Source: Candidatus Peregrinibacteria bacterium UBA1369
GTDB lineage: Bacteria > Patescibacteriota > Gracilibacteria > UBA1369
Length of the DNA stretch: 48,662 bases
Direction of reading: 5' to 3'
Assembly (NCBI GenBank): GCA_002305925.1
Contig: DBRL01000018.1
Span: 1 to 48,662 of the forward strand
Shown: piece after piece, positions 1 to 8,591 of the stretch
Position numbering within the stretch: the first letter of the stretch is position 1
Layout: each line of letters begins with the position of its first letter
Made by a program: the position numbers and the translations under genes
Notes under the pieces: generated by a model
What the model was told of the DNA's origin: nothing
The model's input: the letters and a program-made list of their open reading frames with translations, nothing else
The model's database searches: none

Positions 1-38
1 CCTAAATGTCTGAAACTACTACAATAATCTGGCCAAGT

Positions 39-71
39 CGAATCCGGGCCGAATCCTGGCCTAATCCGTGC
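39..71. repeat. Three tandem 11-bp imperfect repeats
   Basis: Three adjacent 11-base units read CGAATCCGGGC, CGAATCCTGGC and CTAATCCGTGC. No open reading frame from the left edge passes through bases 1-215: the plus frames are all closed within a few codons. A separate 16-bp perfect palindrome, GTCTGCGCGCGCAGAC, lies at 126-141. I see no gene in bases 1-215, and the role of these short elements is unknown. Confidence 0.5.
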
Positions 72-215
72 GAGGGGATTACAAAAACAAAAACGGCTTG
101 CAGAAGCTAACGAATGGCAACAAAAGTCTGCGCGCGCAGACCCTGCAGTGGAAAAGCGGTCTGAAATAGCAGCTCTGGGCAGCGCGAAACAAAACCAGGC
201 AAAATTGGCGTCAAC

Positions 216-1139
216 TCAAGGCACGGCAACTTCAATCGTTTCCTCCAGATCGGTGCGCCGCACAGTCACGCCGGCCCGCCGGAAAGTTTCCAGTGTCTGG
301 GGTGCCGGATGGTTGAAACTGTTGCCCGCCCCGCAGGAAATTATCGCCTCGCTGGGACCTATCGCCTTCACCAAGTCAGCCGAATTACTGGTTTTTGAGC
401 CATGATGTCCGGCCTTGAGCAGATTGGCCGACAGGTCCAGCCCGCCCGGCGCCCGACCGCCCGGTTCCCCCGCGCCGGACTCTGCCATCGGCGCCCGAGC
501 ACCGCCACTCACCGCCCGTCCAGTCAGTAGCTCCACCTCCTTTTCCTCCTCCAGGTCGCCGCTGAAAAAGCCCCGCCATTCTCCGTGAATCAGCCGGAAT
601 ACCAGGGAGCTGTTATTGACATTTTCTATACCCCTGCCTCGCAGCATCGTTCCCGGATAAATCAAATCCAGACCGCTGCGTCCGATGGCATAGTCCACGC
701 CATCGCTGCTATAGAGCAGCTTCACCCCGCCCTCCCGGGCCACGTCCAGCAGCCGCTCATAGCCGGCATAGTCGTATTTTACTCCTGTCAGCAGCAGATT
801 GCGCACGCGATAACGTTCCAGCACTTCCACCAGTCCGTCCACATGGTCGGCGTGCGGATGGGTCAAAATCACCAGCTCCAGCTCCCGCTCATAAAACGGC
901 ATCAGGTGGCCCAGATGCGCCAGTACTGACGCATCCGGGCCGCCGTCCACCAGCACCCATTCGCCGGCCGGAAAACGCATCAATATTGCATCCCCCTGCC
1001 CCACATCCAGAAACCACAGTCTCAGTCTGCCATCGGGCAGTGCCTGCCAGGCCAGCACAAAGAGCACGGTCAGGGCAATCAGCGCGGCTGTCGCCGCGCC
1101 CATCAATTTCCGGCTGTAAAAAAATTGCCTCCGGTTCAT
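216..1139 (-). CDS. ComEC/Rec2-like metallo-beta-lactamase fold hydrolase, membrane anchored
   Basis: A 307-aa protein with one N-terminal membrane segment (about residues 13-33) followed by a metallo-beta-lactamase domain. The hallmark WFLDVGQGDAILMRFP opens the domain and THPHADHVDG is the HxHxDH metal site. A later histidine in KAGHHGSKTSNS and a terminal NHPAP motif also match the soluble C-terminal domain of ComEC, which is thought to act on DNA during uptake. The competence-pore (Competence) membrane domain of full ComEC is absent, so this is a stand-alone version. It lies downstream of the LPATG gene on the same strand with a 52-bp gap. The annotated start lies in the loop of a terminator-like hairpin (1121-1151), so Met13 (start at 1103) is a real alternative. 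Function in DNA uptake is inferred; other MBL substrates are possible. Confidence 0.85.
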   Translation of the reverse strand: MNRRQFFYSRKLMGAATAALIALTVLFVLAWQALPDGRLRLWFLDVGQGDAILMRFPAGEWVLVDGGPDASVLAHLGHLMPFYERELELVILTHPHADHVDGLVEVLERYRVRNLLLTGVKYDYAGYERLLDVAREGGVKLLYSSDGVDYAIGRSGLDLIYPGTMLRGRGIENVNNSSLVFRLIHGEWRGFFSGDLEEEKEVELLTGRAVSGGARAPMAESGAGEPGGRAPGGLDLSANLLKAGHHGSKTSNSADLVKAIGPSEAIISCGAGNSFNHPAPQTLETFRRAGVTVRRTDLEETIEVAVP

Positions 1140-1151
1140 GGAGGCAATTTT
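1114..1151 (-). terminator. Terminator-like hairpin spanning the start codon of the MBL gene
   Basis: On the minus strand a 12-bp perfect stem (arms 1140-1151 and 1121-1132) has a 7-base loop that contains the ATG at 1137-1139. A run of seven T follows the GC-rich core. This looks like an intrinsic terminator for the upstream LPATG gene, and if so translation of the next gene may begin at Met13. It could instead be an attenuator. Confidence 0.6.
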
Positions 1152-1191
1152 AGGCTTTACACATTAACGAAAACTTAATTTTTGGCGCCGA

Positions 1192-2766
1192 CTATTTCTT
1201 TTTTCGGCGCGTTACCCAGGCTCCGGCTCCTCCGGAGAAGAGCAGCAGCAGGGCCAGTTCCGGACCGGTGGCGGGCAGGGTCAAAGTGGTGATCAGACCT
1301 TCGCTTTCCAGGCCGGCATCATTGCGGGTGGTCAGTTTGAAATAATAGACCATGTCGGCCTGCAGGTTCTGGTAATTGTAGGATTTCAGGTCCTTGGCCA
1401 AGGTCATCCCCGGGCCGTAAGTGGCACCGCGGTCGGTGGACATGTAGAGTACAAAGTTGGCCACATCGGCCATTTTTTCTTCCTGCGTCTTCCAGGACAG
1501 ATTGACCATCAGATTGGCCATGGCTTTGGCGACCAGGTCGCTGGCCGCATCTTCGACGTTGGTTGCGACGGGTGGATTTGGGTCAACCGGCGGTACAACG
1601 GGGGCGGCATCGGCCGGACCGTCAAAAGTGGTGGCGGATTCCTGTACCGGCATCGGATTGCCGGCCGGATCCTGGACTTTCACTACGATCAGATTGTATT
1701 TCTGGGCGGCCAATGGGGCGGTGGTCAGGGTGGCCACAGTACCGTTCTGTCCTACGGTGACCTGATTGACGTTGGTGATTTTGGTATTGTCCGCGAAATC
1801 CGTGATGATGAAGTTTTCAGCCGGATTCGGCATAAAGACAACCGGTTCGGAAAAGGTAACTTCGATCGTTGTGGCATTGGGAACATTGACGGAAAGCATA
1901 GTCGGGGCAACGGTATCGGCCGGGGTTTCTTCTTCGGCGGCCGGTTTCACCTCCTCTTCAGCTGGTTTGGTTTGGGTTGAGGACATGAAGGAAGCGATAT
2001 CGCTGGTACCGGAGACTATGGGATTGCCGGACATATCCTGCACACCTATGCCGGCTGTCAGAATGTATTTGGTCGATTTTTTCTGTTCGGCGGTGGTGAG
2101 AATAACGGATTTTCCGGTCAGGTCGCTGGCATCCAGTTCGGCGTTTTGTACTTCCAGACTGGTTCCCAGGAAATCATCCTTGATGGTGAAGGCCGATTGG
2201 GGATTGCTGGCCGGCAGCTTGATCGCTTCGGAAAAAATTACTTTCACTTCGTTTTTATAGAGGGCGGTGGCATTGATCACTGTTGGAGCGGTTTTGTCCT
2301 CGCCGCTGGTTGTACCGGACGGTCCGGCACCGGGTTTAGCGGATACCTCCAGACTGTAAAATTCACTTTCATTACCGGCGGCATCATAGGCCGTCAGGGC
2401 AAAGTAATAGGTTTTGCCGTTTTCCAGTCCGGTGACGTCATAAGCCAGGACGTTTCCGACATCGACTGGGCCCATCGTATAGCTGGCCGAATCGGTGCTG
2501 ACGGAGCTGGTGCCGTAAAAAATTTTATAGCCACTGACGCCGACATTGTCTGTGGCCGCATCCCATGTCAGTTTGACTAGTTTGTCGCCGGGTTCCGCCT
2601 TGACGTTCTCAACATCGGATGGATAGGCGATGTCGGTGACAGCAGCCACCTCGCCCGGATCGGGAATCGGCGGAGTTTCTTCCTGGGCCAGAGCCAGACC
2701 GCTCCCGCTTGCGGAGAACGAGATAACCAGCAGGGCGGAGATTAGGAGTTTTGTTGATTTAAGCAT
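1192..2766 (-). CDS. Secreted FN3/Ig-like (Big_5) protein with C-terminal LPATG sorting signal
   Basis: A 524-aa secreted surface protein. It has a signal peptide (1-27), a fibronectin type III-like domain (about 50-145), two SbsA/Big_5 Ig-like domains introduced by DKTAPTV and DTVAPTM (about 158-265 and 285-385), and a second FN3-like domain (about 408-495). The C-terminus has the classic sortase layout: LPATG, a hydrophobic segment, then RRKKK. This predicts cleavage after Thr and covalent attachment to the envelope. No sortase gene is present in the window. The role is probably adhesion or surface-layer structure, but there is no specific ligand evidence. A promoter candidate lies at 2811-2839. 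The gene is divergent from argS. Confidence 0.85.
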   Translation of the reverse strand: MLKSTKLLISALLVISFSASGSGLALAQEETPPIPDPGEVAAVTDIAYPSDVENVKAEPGDKLVKLTWDAATDNVGVSGYKIFYGTSSVSTDSASYTMGPVDVGNVLAYDVTGLENGKTYYFALTAYDAAGNESEFYSLEVSAKPGAGPSGTTSGEDKTAPTVINATALYKNEVKVIFSEAIKLPASNPQSAFTIKDDFLGTSLEVQNAELDASDLTGKSVILTTAEQKKSTKYILTAGIGVQDMSGNPIVSGTSDIASFMSSTQTKPAEEEVKPAAEEETPADTVAPTMLSVNVPNATTIEVTFSEPVVFMPNPAENFIITDFADNTKITNVNQVTVGQNGTVATLTTAPLAAQKYNLIVVKVQDPAGNPMPVQESATTFDGPADAAPVVPPVDPNPPVATNVEDAASDLVAKAMANLMVNLSWKTQEEKMADVANFVLYMSTDRGATYGPGMTLAKDLKSYNYQNLQADMVYYFKLTTRNDAGLESEGLITTLTLPATGPELALLLLFSGGAGAWVTRRKKK

Positions 2767-2810
2767 CTTTTTAACGGCTTATGTTTTAGTTTTTGTTGGT
2801 AAATCATTTA

Positions 2811-2839
2811 ATTATAGCACAAAGACGCTGCTCTTCAAA
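2811..2839 (-). promoter_or_regulatory. Promoter of the LPATG surface protein gene
   Basis: On the minus strand TTTGAA (2834-2839) and TATAAT (2811-2816) are separated by exactly 17 bp. The -10 lies about 45 bases before the start codon. Confidence 0.6.
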
Positions 2840-2912
2840 GTTCCGGGCCGCTCTGCGCCGCCAATTCCAGGTTGACTATCCAAAAAACTATTTCAAAATC
2901 CTGCCGGCGGGC

Positions 2913-2940
2913 TTTTAAATCGGCAGATATTCAATATAAT
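2913..2940 (+). promoter_or_regulatory. Probable argS promoter
   Basis: A perfect TATAAT at 2935-2940 lies 26 bases before the argS ATG. The -35 is weak (TTTTAA at 2913-2918, 16-bp spacer). Confidence 0.45.
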
Positions 2941-2966
2941 GCAAATCGAAAAACCAAGAATTTACC

Positions 2967-5660
2967 ATGAAGATAAAACTCGGATCCAAAATCATCGGCT
3001 TTCTGCCTGGCGTCAGTTACACCGTTATGATTGTCCGCGGATGCCAAAATCTGCGTAAGGTCTCCAGTCTTTCCCAATTGTTGCGCGGCACGGCGGCTGT
3101 GGCCAAAAACGATATCAAAAAAGCCGGCCGCAAAGAGCTTTTTGAGCGCATTACCGGTTTTTACGGTCCCAACGGAGAAACTTTCCTGGAAAGTTACCAT
3201 CTGGAAAACCGCCTGAAAAAAGTGCTTGCCGGCAAGGATATCGAAGGTAAAAACAATCTGGTCAATCTGATCGCCTGGCTCTCGCTGAAGTATTTTTTGC
3301 CGCTCTTTGGCTTTGACCTCGACCAGGCCGAGAAAGATCATTTGCTAACACTTTACACCCCCAAAAAGGGCAAGAAGGCACCGGATCTGGATTTTGTGCC
3401 GGAAACCCGCAACCTGGTGCTTTATTTCCCTAATCTGGCCGGCTGGAGTGAAACGGAAATTGATAGTTTTGTTGGAGAAATCAACCTCAATCTGGGCAAA
3501 TATTTTCAGAGCGGCATAGCTGAAATTCACCGCCTGGATGGCGAGCGCAACAGCGTGGACTTGGGTTATCAGTCCGAACTGGAACAGGCCTATTTGGCAC
3601 GGGAGGCCGAGCGAAAAGAGCAGGAGGAAGCCCTTGCCACATCCGAGGCAACCTCCGTCGCTGCCGAGGCAGACCCCGCTTCATTTGAATTGCCGGAGAA
3701 CGTTCCAGATACGGCCAATACGCTTGTCGAAGGCTGGTTGCGGGAATATCTCGCCGAAAAATTGCCGCAGCTGGTGGAGTCCGCCCCAAACACCAGCGCC
3801 ACCACCTCGCCCACCATTGTGACCGCTCAGCCCCTGATCGAGCTGGAAATTCCCCGTGAGCCCGGTCATGGTGATCTCTCCACCAATCTGGCCATGAAAC
3901 TGGCCAAAACGGCCGGCCGTCCGCCCCAGGAAATAGCACGCGAAATCGTCGATTATCTGCAAAAGCGTCATGGCGAAAGCGGTCTGCAAACAATAGAAAA
4001 AATCGAAACTGTCGGGCCCGGCTTCATCAATTTTCATCTATCGGACGCTTATTTCCGCGGACACCTTGATCAACTGCTCGGGCTGAAGGATCTCTATGGG
4101 CGTTCCCGCCGCGGCCTCGGTCAAAAAATTATGGTTGAATTTGGTTCTCTCAACATCGCCAAGCCTTTTGGTGCGCATCATTTCCTCACTACCGTCATCG
4201 GTCAGACCCTGGTCAATCTCTATCGCCACTGCGGCTATGAGGTACTGGCCGGCGACTATCCGGGCGATTGGGGTACCCAGTTCGGCAAATCGATTTATGC
4301 CTATCGGCGCTGGGGCGACAAGGATACCGTGGAAAAAGATCCGATGAACGAGCTCCTCAAACTTTACGTCAAATTTCATGAGGAGGCCGAAAAAGATCCC
4401 TCTCTGGAGGAATCCGCACGGCAGGAATTTCAGAAACTGGAGGCAGGTGACCCGGAAAATCTCAAACTCTGGCAATGGCTGGTGGAAGTGTCGACCAGGG
4501 ATTTGAATGAGATTTACCGCACCATGGGCGTTCATCACGACCGGCATTATCCGGAATCAAAATACAACCAGGCCTGTCGGCAAATCCTCGATCGCGGCAA
4601 GCAGCTCGGGGTCATCACCGCTGGCGAAAAGGGAGCCTATATCGTCAATCTCGAGGAGCACAATCTCCCACCTGCTTTGGTGCAGAAGGGCGATGGTACA
4701 ACGCTCTACATCACCCGCGACATCGCCAGCATCGAAGACCGTCTCACCTCGGAGCCAGGTCTGCAGCGGCTGGTCTATGTGGTTGACATGGCTCAGACTT
4801 TACATTTTCAGCAGCTTTTCGCCGTGGCCGAAAAACTGCATCGCGCCGACCCGTCATTTCCGGTCGCCGAGTTTAAACATGTGCCCTTTGGACGGATGAG
4901 TTTTGCCGACGCTTCCATGAGTACCCGCAAGGGCAACATCATTCAGGGACGGGATATTATCCGCGAGGCCGGTTTGCGCGCCGAACAGATCGTTCAGCAA
5001 AAAATGCAGGAAAACGGACAGAAGCTCTCCGCGGCCGAAACCAGAAAATTGGTACACGGGCTGGCTATCGGGGCCATCAAATATGCCATGCTCTGTCAGG
5101 CGCCCGAGTCGGATTTCACCTTCGACTGGGATCGTGTCATCTCTCTCGATGGCAACAGCGCCCCCTATCTGCAATATTCACTGGCCCGCGCCCACAGCAT
5201 TCTGCGCCGCGCCGCCGAACAAAAAGCCGAAACTATGGCAGCCACCGCGGACGCGGCGCGCGGCGCACCTTCCCGTCGCAACTCGGGCGGCGATGAAGGG
5301 CAGATAACTCTTTTCTCCCTGGAGGAGGAGAAAGAAAAATCCGAACGTGACGCCGAACAGTCCGCCGCCGAGGAAGGCCTCACGCCTTTCTCTCTGCCCG
5401 CCGAACAGACACTCTTGCGCCTCCTGGTGCAATACCCGGAAAAATTGGCGGCGGCGGCCGAAAACTACAAGCCCAACCTGCTCACCACCTATCTGCATGA
5501 GCTGGCCCAGACCTTCAATTCCTTTTACAGCGCGGTACCGGTGCTCAAATCTCAACGTGACGATTTGCGCGCGGCCCGGCTGGATCTGGTGCGCGCCTCG
5601 GCCCAGGTACTCAAAAACGGCCTGCATGTCCTGGGTATCGCAACTTTTGAGCGCATGTAG
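2967..5660 (+). CDS. argS: Arginyl-tRNA synthetase fused to an N-terminal B3/B4-like domain
   Basis: An 897-aa protein, far longer than a typical ArgRS of about 550-600 aa. From residue ~247 it is a class I ArgRS: N-terminal tRNA-binding domain (EIPREPGHGDLSTNLAMKLAK), Rossmann core with GDWGTQFGK, the MSTRKGN loop near residue 651, and a C-terminal DALR anticodon-binding helix bundle. The HIGH motif is degenerate: IAKPFGAHHFLTT at ~398-410 has GAHH where many ArgRS have HVGH or SVGH. Residues 1-190 are not ArgRS. They resemble the B3/B4 fold of phenylalanyl-tRNA synthetase beta and free-standing B3/B4 proteins (NNLVNLIAWLSLKYFLPLFGFDLD, then RNLVLYFPNLAG). An acidic linker joins the two parts. 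A low-complexity insertion at ~754-811 precedes the DALR domain. The charging function is firm; a role of the N-terminal domain in editing is inference. Confidence 0.93.
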   Translation: MKIKLGSKIIGFLPGVSYTVMIVRGCQNLRKVSSLSQLLRGTAAVAKNDIKKAGRKELFERITGFYGPNGETFLESYHLENRLKKVLAGKDIEGKNNLVNLIAWLSLKYFLPLFGFDLDQAEKDHLLTLYTPKKGKKAPDLDFVPETRNLVLYFPNLAGWSETEIDSFVGEINLNLGKYFQSGIAEIHRLDGERNSVDLGYQSELEQAYLAREAERKEQEEALATSEATSVAAEADPASFELPENVPDTANTLVEGWLREYLAEKLPQLVESAPNTSATTSPTIVTAQPLIELEIPREPGHGDLSTNLAMKLAKTAGRPPQEIAREIVDYLQKRHGESGLQTIEKIETVGPGFINFHLSDAYFRGHLDQLLGLKDLYGRSRRGLGQKIMVEFGSLNIAKPFGAHHFLTTVIGQTLVNLYRHCGYEVLAGDYPGDWGTQFGKSIYAYRRWGDKDTVEKDPMNELLKLYVKFHEEAEKDPSLEESARQEFQKLEAGDPENLKLWQWLVEVSTRDLNEIYRTMGVHHDRHYPESKYNQACRQILDRGKQLGVITAGEKGAYIVNLEEHNLPPALVQKGDGTTLYITRDIASIEDRLTSEPGLQRLVYVVDMAQTLHFQQLFAVAEKLHRADPSFPVAEFKHVPFGRMSFADASMSTRKGNIIQGRDIIREAGLRAEQIVQQKMQENGQKLSAAETRKLVHGLAIGAIKYAMLCQAPESDFTFDWDRVISLDGNSAPYLQYSLARAHSILRRAAEQKAETMAATADAARGAPSRRNSGGDEGQITLFSLEEEKEKSERDAEQSAAEEGLTPFSLPAEQTLLRLLVQYPEKLAAAAENYKPNLLTTYLHELAQTFNSFYSAVPVLKSQRDDLRAARLDLVRASAQVLKNGLHVLGIATFERM

Positions 5661-5794
5661 GAGGTATACTCTCTGCCCACGGCCAGGCTTGCATCCTTCC
5701 CAGCGACGTTACACTGCCGCACACAACGAGCCTGCCGCATGTCGTGCCGCACCATAGCGGGTTCGCCGCGTTTGCCACCGTCTCCAAAGCGGAA

Positions 5795-5821
5795 TTGACA
5801 AAGAGGAAAACAGGTTATAAT
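5795..5821 (+). promoter_or_regulatory. Promoter of the 458-aa protein gene
   Basis: Consensus TTGACA (5795-5800) and TATAAT (5816-5821) with a 15-bp spacer, 24 bases before the ATG. The 184-bp gap after argS otherwise shows nothing recognisable. Confidence 0.65.
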
Positions 5822-5844
5822 ATACAAACTCTTTTGTTTTTCCC

Positions 5845-7221
5845 ATGTCAAAACCATTAGACGGAACTGATCGATACGCGGATGATTTGGCTGTCAGCAC
5901 TGATCTGGATGTCGACCCATCTGTGGCCGGTGCCAGCGCGCTCAATCCCGAAACATCCGGGGAACCATGGAATGGTTCCAGCGAGCTTGACGACAACGAT
6001 GCAGAGTTGGAACCGCTTTTTCGTCTGCGCCTCAATATGGCTCGGGCGCGGGCGGCCAAAAGCAACATTATGCGCGGCCAGCTGGCCCGGCTGGACGCGG
6101 CCTACGTCGCCGCCCGCGCCCCCCTGGACCGCCAGATGCTTGAACCAGCCGACCGCGAATTGATGATCTTTACCGCCGCCGAAATCGTGCGTCGCCACAA
6201 TCCGCCGGCCCTGGAATACGGCGCCATGGCCGAGGCAAAATTATTGCTGCGCGAAGTCCTCTTCAAACATCTGCTCTTGGAACAGGAACGGATCAACATC
6301 GATTTTCGTATTGTCTGCGTCAATGAGGGCCGGGAAAAAATCAGTTGGGGAGAACTGTCCGACTATCTGCTCAAACGTCATTGGCCGACAGTAATTGACG
6401 CACTCTCGCCTTTGGAAAAAAATCTTCCGGCGGGCGTTTCCGCCCAATTGGAATCCGCTTCCGAACCGGGTCGTTTGCGCGCACTATGCTTTTCCTATCC
6501 TCTGCCTTCCACTCCCACGCTGGATATCTATAACCGTGCCCAGCTGGAAACTTTTTACGGCCATCTGCTTTCTGCGGTCAGCGGGCTGCACAGAGAGCGT
6601 TATGAACAATTCAGTCATCAGAGGCGTCCTCTGCAGCGTGAGCTGGAACTCCTTGATGGAACGGACAGCCCCTTGCCCTCACTCCATGAGCTCGGTCCTC
6701 TGGCCGAGCAGTTACGTTTACACCTGCTGCAGCAGCTTTTACAGCAGCGCTTAAACCGCGCTTCCGCCGGTAGTGGCGCCTCTGATCCGCAACTTTTGTT
6801 GGAGCGCTATCAATATTTTGGTAAAAGCGCCGAGAGTCAATCCCAGCTGGCCGAATTTGAGGCCCTACCGGAAAACAATCTGGTTGCCGAAGGGGTAGAC
6901 AGACTGCTGGGTCGCAACACCAGACAAAAAATAATTGCCGCTCTGGGCGTGCAAATTCTATCACCCTGGCTGATTGAGACCACGGCCGAAATGTTGGCCC
7001 TGATCGATGGACTGGATCAGGCCGGCCAGAAAGGTGTTCCGGAAGCCCGCACGCTGGCCAGCCAGTTTGGGCAGGAATTGCGTTTGATGTTGGGCCGGGC
7101 TTCGGCCATCAAAAAACCAGCCGACCCGTCAATCATCGAAGGACTTTTCCAGGGGATGAAAGATCAGGTACGGCTGGCCAAATATTGTTTCAGAAACCTC
7201 TCCCGTTCCACCAACTCTTAA
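5845..7221 (+). CDS. Uncharacterised 458-aa helical protein
   Basis: I do not recognise this family. No signal peptide or membrane segment is visible, so it is probably cytoplasmic. The first ~60 residues are acidic and low in complexity (SELDDNDAELEP). The rest is leucine- and glutamine-rich and mostly helical, with stretches such as LAEQLRLHLLQQLLQQRLN that could form coiled coils, and a conserved-looking block NEGREKISWGELSDYLLKRHWP. Codon use matches its neighbours and the gene has its own strong promoter, so it is surely expressed. Its stop codon overlaps the end of the convergent membrane-protein gene by 4 bp. Confidence 0.8.
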   Translation: MSKPLDGTDRYADDLAVSTDLDVDPSVAGASALNPETSGEPWNGSSELDDNDAELEPLFRLRLNMARARAAKSNIMRGQLARLDAAYVAARAPLDRQMLEPADRELMIFTAAEIVRRHNPPALEYGAMAEAKLLLREVLFKHLLLEQERINIDFRIVCVNEGREKISWGELSDYLLKRHWPTVIDALSPLEKNLPAGVSAQLESASEPGRLRALCFSYPLPSTPTLDIYNRAQLETFYGHLLSAVSGLHRERYEQFSHQRRPLQRELELLDGTDSPLPSLHELGPLAEQLRLHLLQQLLQQRLNRASAGSGASDPQLLLERYQYFGKSAESQSQLAEFEALPENNLVAEGVDRLLGRNTRQKIIAALGVQILSPWLIETTAEMLALIDGLDQAGQKGVPEARTLASQFGQELRLMLGRASAIKKPADPSIIEGLFQGMKDQVRLAKYCFRNLSRSTNS

Positions 7222-8096
7222 TTGGCGTGATGGTGGGAGGTCTCACCATGATGTGCTCCGCGGAATTTTTCCACCTGTCCTTTCAGACAGTATTGGAAAA
7301 GGGCGTAGAAAGTGCCCACCAGGCCCGAGGCAATGGCGGATGTCACGGCCACGCCGCCGCGGCCCAGTACCACCAGTACGGCCCCCAGCACGGCGATGAT
7401 GACAAAAGAGGCCAATGCACCCACCAGTCCGAGCAGTATATAGTTGCCAAAAATGGTCCAGGTCAGTTTGTCGCACAATTCCAGGCTTTTTTTCAGTGAG
7501 CCTTCAACTTCCGGTTTTTCGGCCGACCAGAAAATTGCGAAAGAAAGTGAAGAATTAACGATCTTTTTAAAGAAGGCAATGATATATACGATCACAGCAA
7601 TCGGCATCAGCATTGCCAAAATTCCCGAAACGGCCGGAGCCAGCGGAAGCAGCAGCGCCATGGCCAGCATATAAACTATCACCAGCCAGGCACCGGTATA
7701 GATGAACAGCTGAATGGCCAGTTTGATGGCGTCAATGAAATGTTTCTGTACAAAAGCCACTATTTCGGACACATCAATTTTTTTGCCGTCAAAAACACGG
7801 CTGGCGGCGCGCAGAATCAGGCCGCTGCCAAAGAAGGCGATCAGGGCGGAAACAATACTAAGCAGAATAGCTACCACCACAGAGGTCAGTGCGCCGGCAT
7901 TCATGGTGGCGTTGAGCAGCGGTGGCCAGACATAGCCTTCCAGAATTCCGTTGAGCAGCATCGGGGCAAGGACCAGCGCGATCAAAAGCAGCGGTTCTTT
8001 CAGCAACAGATTCCATGCCGCCATAAAAACCCCTTGGAACTTGATCATCTGCATTTGATTAATCACCTGGTTTACATCTTTGTTTGCGTTTTCCAT
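7218..8096 (-). CDS. Multi-pass integral membrane protein, unknown function
   Basis: A 292-aa protein with about six hydrophobic segments: 30-48, 65-95, 125-150, 155-175, 215-240 and 245-265. It is Ala/Leu/Val-rich with a short charged N-terminus and a hydrophilic C-terminal tail containing five His (HHGETSHHHAN), which might bind metal or simply be a tail. The topology resembles the broad group of bacterial membrane proteins with a repeated tandem-helix architecture near DUF4013 and glycerophosphodiesterase membrane domains, but I cannot place it in a family. It ends against the convergent 458-aa gene. The promoter is at 8130-8157. Confidence 0.8.
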   Translation of the reverse strand: MENANKDVNQVINQMQMIKFQGVFMAAWNLLLKEPLLLIALVLAPMLLNGILEGYVWPPLLNATMNAGALTSVVVAILLSIVSALIAFFGSGLILRAASRVFDGKKIDVSEIVAFVQKHFIDAIKLAIQLFIYTGAWLVIVYMLAMALLLPLAPAVSGILAMLMPIAVIVYIIAFFKKIVNSSLSFAIFWSAEKPEVEGSLKKSLELCDKLTWTIFGNYILLGLVGALASFVIIAVLGAVLVVLGRGGVAVTSAIASGLVGTFYALFQYCLKGQVEKFRGAHHGETSHHHAN

Positions 8097-8129
8097 TTTT
8101 GGATTGTTTAAATTCTAATTTCGCCTGCG

Positions 8130-8157
8130 ATTATAACAAAATGCCCTCAAAGGGCAA
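8130..8157 (-). promoter_or_regulatory. Promoter of the membrane protein gene, with small hairpin at -35
   Basis: On the minus strand TTGCCC (8152-8157) and TATAAT (8130-8135) have a 16-bp spacer. The -35 overlaps a short inverted repeat, TGCCCTCAAAGGGCA (8142-8156). Confidence 0.5.
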
Positions 8158-8179
8158 CATTATCACCGGCTGTACTGTT

Positions 8180-8254
8180 TGGAGGCGGCACCCGGATTCG
8201 AACCGGGGAATGACGGTTTTGCAAACCGCTGCCTTACCACTTGGCTATACCGCC
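8180..8254 (-). tRNA. tRNA-Cys (anticodon GCA)
   Basis: On the minus strand the acceptor stem GGCGGUA pairs with UGCCGCC. The anticodon loop reads UUGCAAA, the T-loop is GGTTCGAATCC, the discriminator base is U73 as expected for Cys, and the 3' CCA is encoded in the DNA. Confidence 0.97.
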
Positions 8255-8382
8255 CTCTGAAAAAAGTCCCCTCCAAGGCCAGACCAGAATAATGTCAACG
8301 CTGCAAAAAATCAATTGAACTTCCCTTTCCAAAATTTTCCAACGAGGCAGAATTCAAAACAAAAAAGACACTAGTCAAAATT

Positions 8383-8417
8383 AGGCGGATATGTTCCCCG
8401 GCCAAAATCCGCCTTTT
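8383..8417. terminator. Hairpin in the 337-bp gap before the SLH gene
   Basis: AGGCGGA (8383-8389) pairs with TCCGCCT (8408-8414), with A-rich sequence on the left and TTTT on the right. It may act as a terminator in either direction. The rest of the gap (8255-8591) probably holds the long 5' leader of the SLH gene, including a possible weak fold around 8523-8554. No ORF is seen there. Confidence 0.45.
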
Positions 8418-8591
8418 CAGCAGACGTACTGTGCTTTGACCAGTCGTCAGCCCGGGTACGGCTAATCACAAAGCTTACAAACATTGAATTGTTAGACAGT
8501 TGGCACGATAATCGCCATAACAAGCAGTGGGGCCGAGCCGTCGGGCTGTGCTTTGCGTGCCTTGTAAAACAATTATTTCATAATTTTTACC

